Assembly (NCBI GenBank): GCA_029858845.1
Contig: JAOUEG010000087.1
Location: forward strand, 1-7,089
Direction of reading: 5' to 3'
Source: Chloroflexota bacterium
GTDB lineage: Bacteria; Chloroflexota; Limnocylindria; Limnocylindrales; CSP1-4
Length of the DNA stretch: 7,089 nt
Part shown: positions 5,100 through 7,089 of the stretch, in pieces
How positions within the stretch are numbered: position 1 is the first letter of the stretch
Layout of the letters: each line of letters begins with the position of its first letter
Notes under the pieces: generated by a model
The model's input: only the letters and a program-made list of their open reading frames with translations
What the model was told of the DNA's origin: nothing
Databases searched by the model: none
Made by a program: the position numbers and the translations under genes

Positions 5100-6521
5100 A
5101 TGCAGTACGCCGAATCCATCCTCGACCTGGTGGGCCACACGCCGCTGGTGCGCATCTCGCGCCTCGTGCGCGATCTTGGTCCCCAGGAGCGTCAACCACT
5201 CCTCCTGGCCAAGCTCGAGATGCTCAATCCGGGCGGCTCGGTCAAGGATCGCATCGGCCTTCCGATGATCGAGGCGGCGGAGCGTGCCGGCCTCTTGCGG
5301 CCAGGGGGCACGATCATCGAACCGACCAGCGGCAACACCGGCCATGGCCTGGCCATCGGAGCGGCCCTCAAGGGCTACCGCTGCATCTTCGTCATGGCGG
5401 ACAAGCAGTCCGTGGAGAAGCAGACCCTGCTGCGTGCCTATGGTGCGGAGGTCGTCCTCTGTCCCACGAATGTGGCCCCGGAGTCGCCGGAGAGCTACTA
5501 CAGCGTGGCCGCGCGGCTGGCCCGGGACATCCCGGGTGCCTTCAAGCCCGATCAGTACTGGAACATGGAGAACCCGGCCGCGCACGAACGAACGACCGGT
5601 CCGGAGCTCTGGGAGCAGACGGACGGCCGGATCACCCATTTCGTCGCCAGCGTCGGTACCGGCGGCACGATCACCGGGACGGCCCACTACCTGAAGGGCC
5701 GAGACGCCTCCATCTCGGTCATCGGCGCCGACCCGGAGGGCAGCGTCCTGTCCGGGGACACCGCGCGGCCGTACCTGACGGAGGGTGTCGGTGAGGACTT
5801 CCTCCCCGGCACGTACGACCCCGACGTCATCGATCGATGGGTTCGAGTCAGCGATCGGGATGCGTTCGCGATGGCCCGCCGACTGACACGCGAGGAGGGG
5901 ATCCTGGCCGGCGGTTCGTGCGGCACCGCGATGGTCGCCGCCCGTCAGGTGGTCCGCGACCTCGCCGCCCGGGAAGGTGGGCATCGGGCGGTCGTCGTCG
6001 TGCTCCTCCCGGACACTGGCCGCAACTACCTGTCCAAGCTCTACAACGACGAGTGGATGCGCGCCAACGGCCTGATCGCCACGACCGGCGCCACGACGCG
6101 GATCGACACGCTGCTCGCTGACCGCCACCACACGGCGGATCTGCCGACCGTCGTGGTGGCCCGCACGACCGAACGTGTCGGGGCCGCCATCGCGACCCTC
6201 CAGGCCTACGGCATCAGCCAGTTGCCGGTGTCGGAGGCCCACGAGGGAGACGCCGTGGCCAGCCTGGTCGGCTCGATCAGCGAGAAGGGTCTGCTCGACC
6301 GAGCCTTCCGCGATCCCTCCGTGGTGGATCGCACGGTCGGCGAGATCATGGATCCGCCACTTCCCCAGCTCGAGGCATCCGCGACGCTGGACGAGGCATT
6401 CGCCCTGCTGTCCGGTGGTGCCTCCGCGCTCGTCGCCGTCCGCGGCGACCGACCGGTCGGTGTCGTGACGAAGCTCGACGTGCTCGAGTACCTCGCCCAC
6501 AACGCGGACTCGGTGAGCTGA
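5100..6521 (+). CDS. Cystathionine beta-synthase with C-terminal CBS-domain pair
   Basis: A 473-residue pyridoxal-phosphate enzyme of fold type II, predicted to condense serine (or an activated serine) with homocysteine to cystathionine in transsulfuration. The catalytic core covers about 1-320: the PLP lysine is Lys49 in NPGGSVKDRIG (43-53), PTSGNTGHG (75-83) is the substrate loop, VGTGGT (185-190) cradles the phosphate, and Ser273 in AGGSCGTAM faces the pyridine nitrogen. The EGVGEDFLPGTYDP (228-241) and LPDTGRNYLSKLYNDEWM (303-320) blocks favour cystathionine beta-synthase over plain cysteine synthase. Residues about 335-470 form two CBS (Bateman) motifs, with VVVARTTERVGAAIATLQAY, then IMDPPLPQLEASATLDEAF and VGVVTKLDVLEYL; such pairs often bind adenosyl ligands and tune activity. 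No N-terminal heme-binding extension is present. The GNAT gene abuts its stop. A cysteine synthase fused to CBS domains is the main alternative. Confidence 0.92.
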   Translation: MQYAESILDLVGHTPLVRISRLVRDLGPQERQPLLLAKLEMLNPGGSVKDRIGLPMIEAAERAGLLRPGGTIIEPTSGNTGHGLAIGAALKGYRCIFVMADKQSVEKQTLLRAYGAEVVLCPTNVAPESPESYYSVAARLARDIPGAFKPDQYWNMENPAAHERTTGPELWEQTDGRITHFVASVGTGGTITGTAHYLKGRDASISVIGADPEGSVLSGDTARPYLTEGVGEDFLPGTYDPDVIDRWVRVSDRDAFAMARRLTREEGILAGGSCGTAMVAARQVVRDLAAREGGHRAVVVVLLPDTGRNYLSKLYNDEWMRANGLIATTGATTRIDTLLADRHHTADLPTVVVARTTERVGAAIATLQAYGISQLPVSEAHEGDAVASLVGSISEKGLLDRAFRDPSVVDRTVGEIMDPPLPQLEASATLDEAFALLSGGASALVAVRGDRPVGVVTKLDVLEYLAHNADSVS

Positions 6522-7089
6522 GTGGCGAGCACGAACGGTCGGACCGACCCGGTCGCCCCCATCCGGACGACGCGGTTCGAACTCGTGTCCATGAGCCTCG
6601 CGTTCATGCGCCTGCTGCAGGCGCGCGAGGTGGCGGCCGCGGCGGATGAGATCGGTGCCGTCATCCCGGCCGACCTGCCGGATCAGCTGGTCGGGTTCCT
6701 CCAGTACCGGATCGCGGACCTGACCCTGGACCCGGCAGCACAACCATGGCTCGGTCGCCTGATCGTCCTCGATGGAGGGGGGAGTCGGCGCGGGATCGGG
6801 ACGGTCGGGTTCCACAGTCCGCCCGGCCCTGACGGCCGGGTCGAGATCGGCTACCGGGTCGAGGCGGACTACCGGCGCCAGGGCGTGGCGACCGAGGTGG
6901 TGCGCGCGATGTTCGACTGGGCGGCCCGTGAGCATGGCGTCACCCGGTTCCGGGCATCCACCGTTCCGGGCAACGTGGCGTCGCGGGCGGTCCTCGCCAG
7001 CCTCGGCTTCAACCAGACGGGCCGCCACATGGACGAGATCGACGGGGAGGAACTGGTATTCGACCTTGATGGCTGGAGCGCGACGACCT
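6522..7089 (+). CDS. GNAT-family N-acetyltransferase (3' end outside window)
   Basis: At least 189 codons are open to the window edge, starting at the GTG directly after the TGA of the previous gene, with GGTGAG (6512-6517) 4 bases upstream. The protein fits the RimJ/RimL-like branch of the GNAT fold: an N-terminal TRFELVSMSLAFMRLL segment, a central GTVGFHSPP and VEIGYRVEADYRRQGVATEV strand-and-loop, where RRQGVA is the acetyl-CoA pyrophosphate-binding motif (about residues 126-131), and VPGNVASRAVLASLGFNQTG, the usual C-terminal block. The domain is almost complete, so only a short tail is missing. The acceptor (protein N-terminus, amino acid, small amine or antibiotic) cannot be read from the sequence. 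The zero-base spacing suggests co-transcription and coupled translation with cystathionine beta-synthase, but a functional link is not shown. Confidence 0.85.
   Translation, partial: MASTNGRTDPVAPIRTTRFELVSMSLAFMRLLQAREVAAAADEIGAVIPADLPDQLVGFLQYRIADLTLDPAAQPWLGRLIVLDGGGSRRGIGTVGFHSPPGPDGRVEIGYRVEADYRRQGVATEVVRAMFDWAAREHGVTRFRASTVPGNVASRAVLASLGFNQTGRHMDEIDGEELVFDLDGWSATT

Noticed and set aside
5085..7028. A 647-residue open frame on the minus strand across the cystathionine beta-synthase and GNAT genes.
   Set aside because: It lies antisense to two genes with clear family motifs, is rich in Arg, Gly, Asp and His without recognisable domains, and is the kind of long shadow frame that GC-rich codon use produces.

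Overview
The window is a 7.1 kb stretch of gene-dense, very GC-rich bacterial DNA. The Lgt, the SigK/RskA-like sigma/anti-sigma pair and the leaderless-looking gene starts fit a high-GC Gram-positive-type or monoderm lineage. I favour Chloroflexota (GC-rich soil or freshwater classes) over Actinomycetota, but that is an inference from protein style and not a measurement. No RNA genes, CRISPR arrays, insertion sequences or phage genes were found, and no stretch longer than about 105 bases lacks a gene.

Region 1 (1-2102, plus strand): the tail of a VIT1/CCC1-like iron/manganese transporter, a small single-domain cupin, an ECF sigma factor and its membrane-bound RskA-type anti-sigma factor with an HX3CX2C motif. 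The sigma gene has a possible ECF-type promoter directly in front of its start, suggesting autoregulation. The neighbouring metal transporter and cupin are possible members of the same stress or metal response.

Region 2 (2061-2381, minus strand): a 106-residue one-helix membrane protein of unknown function. It converges on, and overlaps by 42 bases, the end of the anti-sigma gene. It diverges from lgt across a 105-base gap that carries a -10-like box for each direction.

Region 3 (2487-5066, plus strand): a probable lipid operon made of lgt (prolipoprotein diacylglyceryl transferase) and two tandem PlsC-type acyltransferases. The first stop and start overlap as ATGA; the second pair is separated by 4 bases. 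The second acyltransferase has a scrambled motif III (PETG in place of PEGT).

Region 4 (5100-7089, plus strand): a cystathionine beta-synthase with a C-terminal CBS-domain pair, starting from its own leaderless-type promoter. It is followed with no gap by a GNAT N-acetyltransferase that runs off the window.

The most coherent non-obvious signal is in the translation starts. The three clearest first-of-unit genes (the small membrane protein, lgt, cbs) each have a TAYACT box only 6-8 bases before the start codon and no Shine-Dalgarno. Downstream genes in the runs instead have SD-like purines or stop-start coupling. I saw no clear evidence of a wholly new multi-gene system; the nearest candidates are the sigma/anti-sigma module with its transporter-cupin neighbours and the conserved-looking orphan membrane protein.
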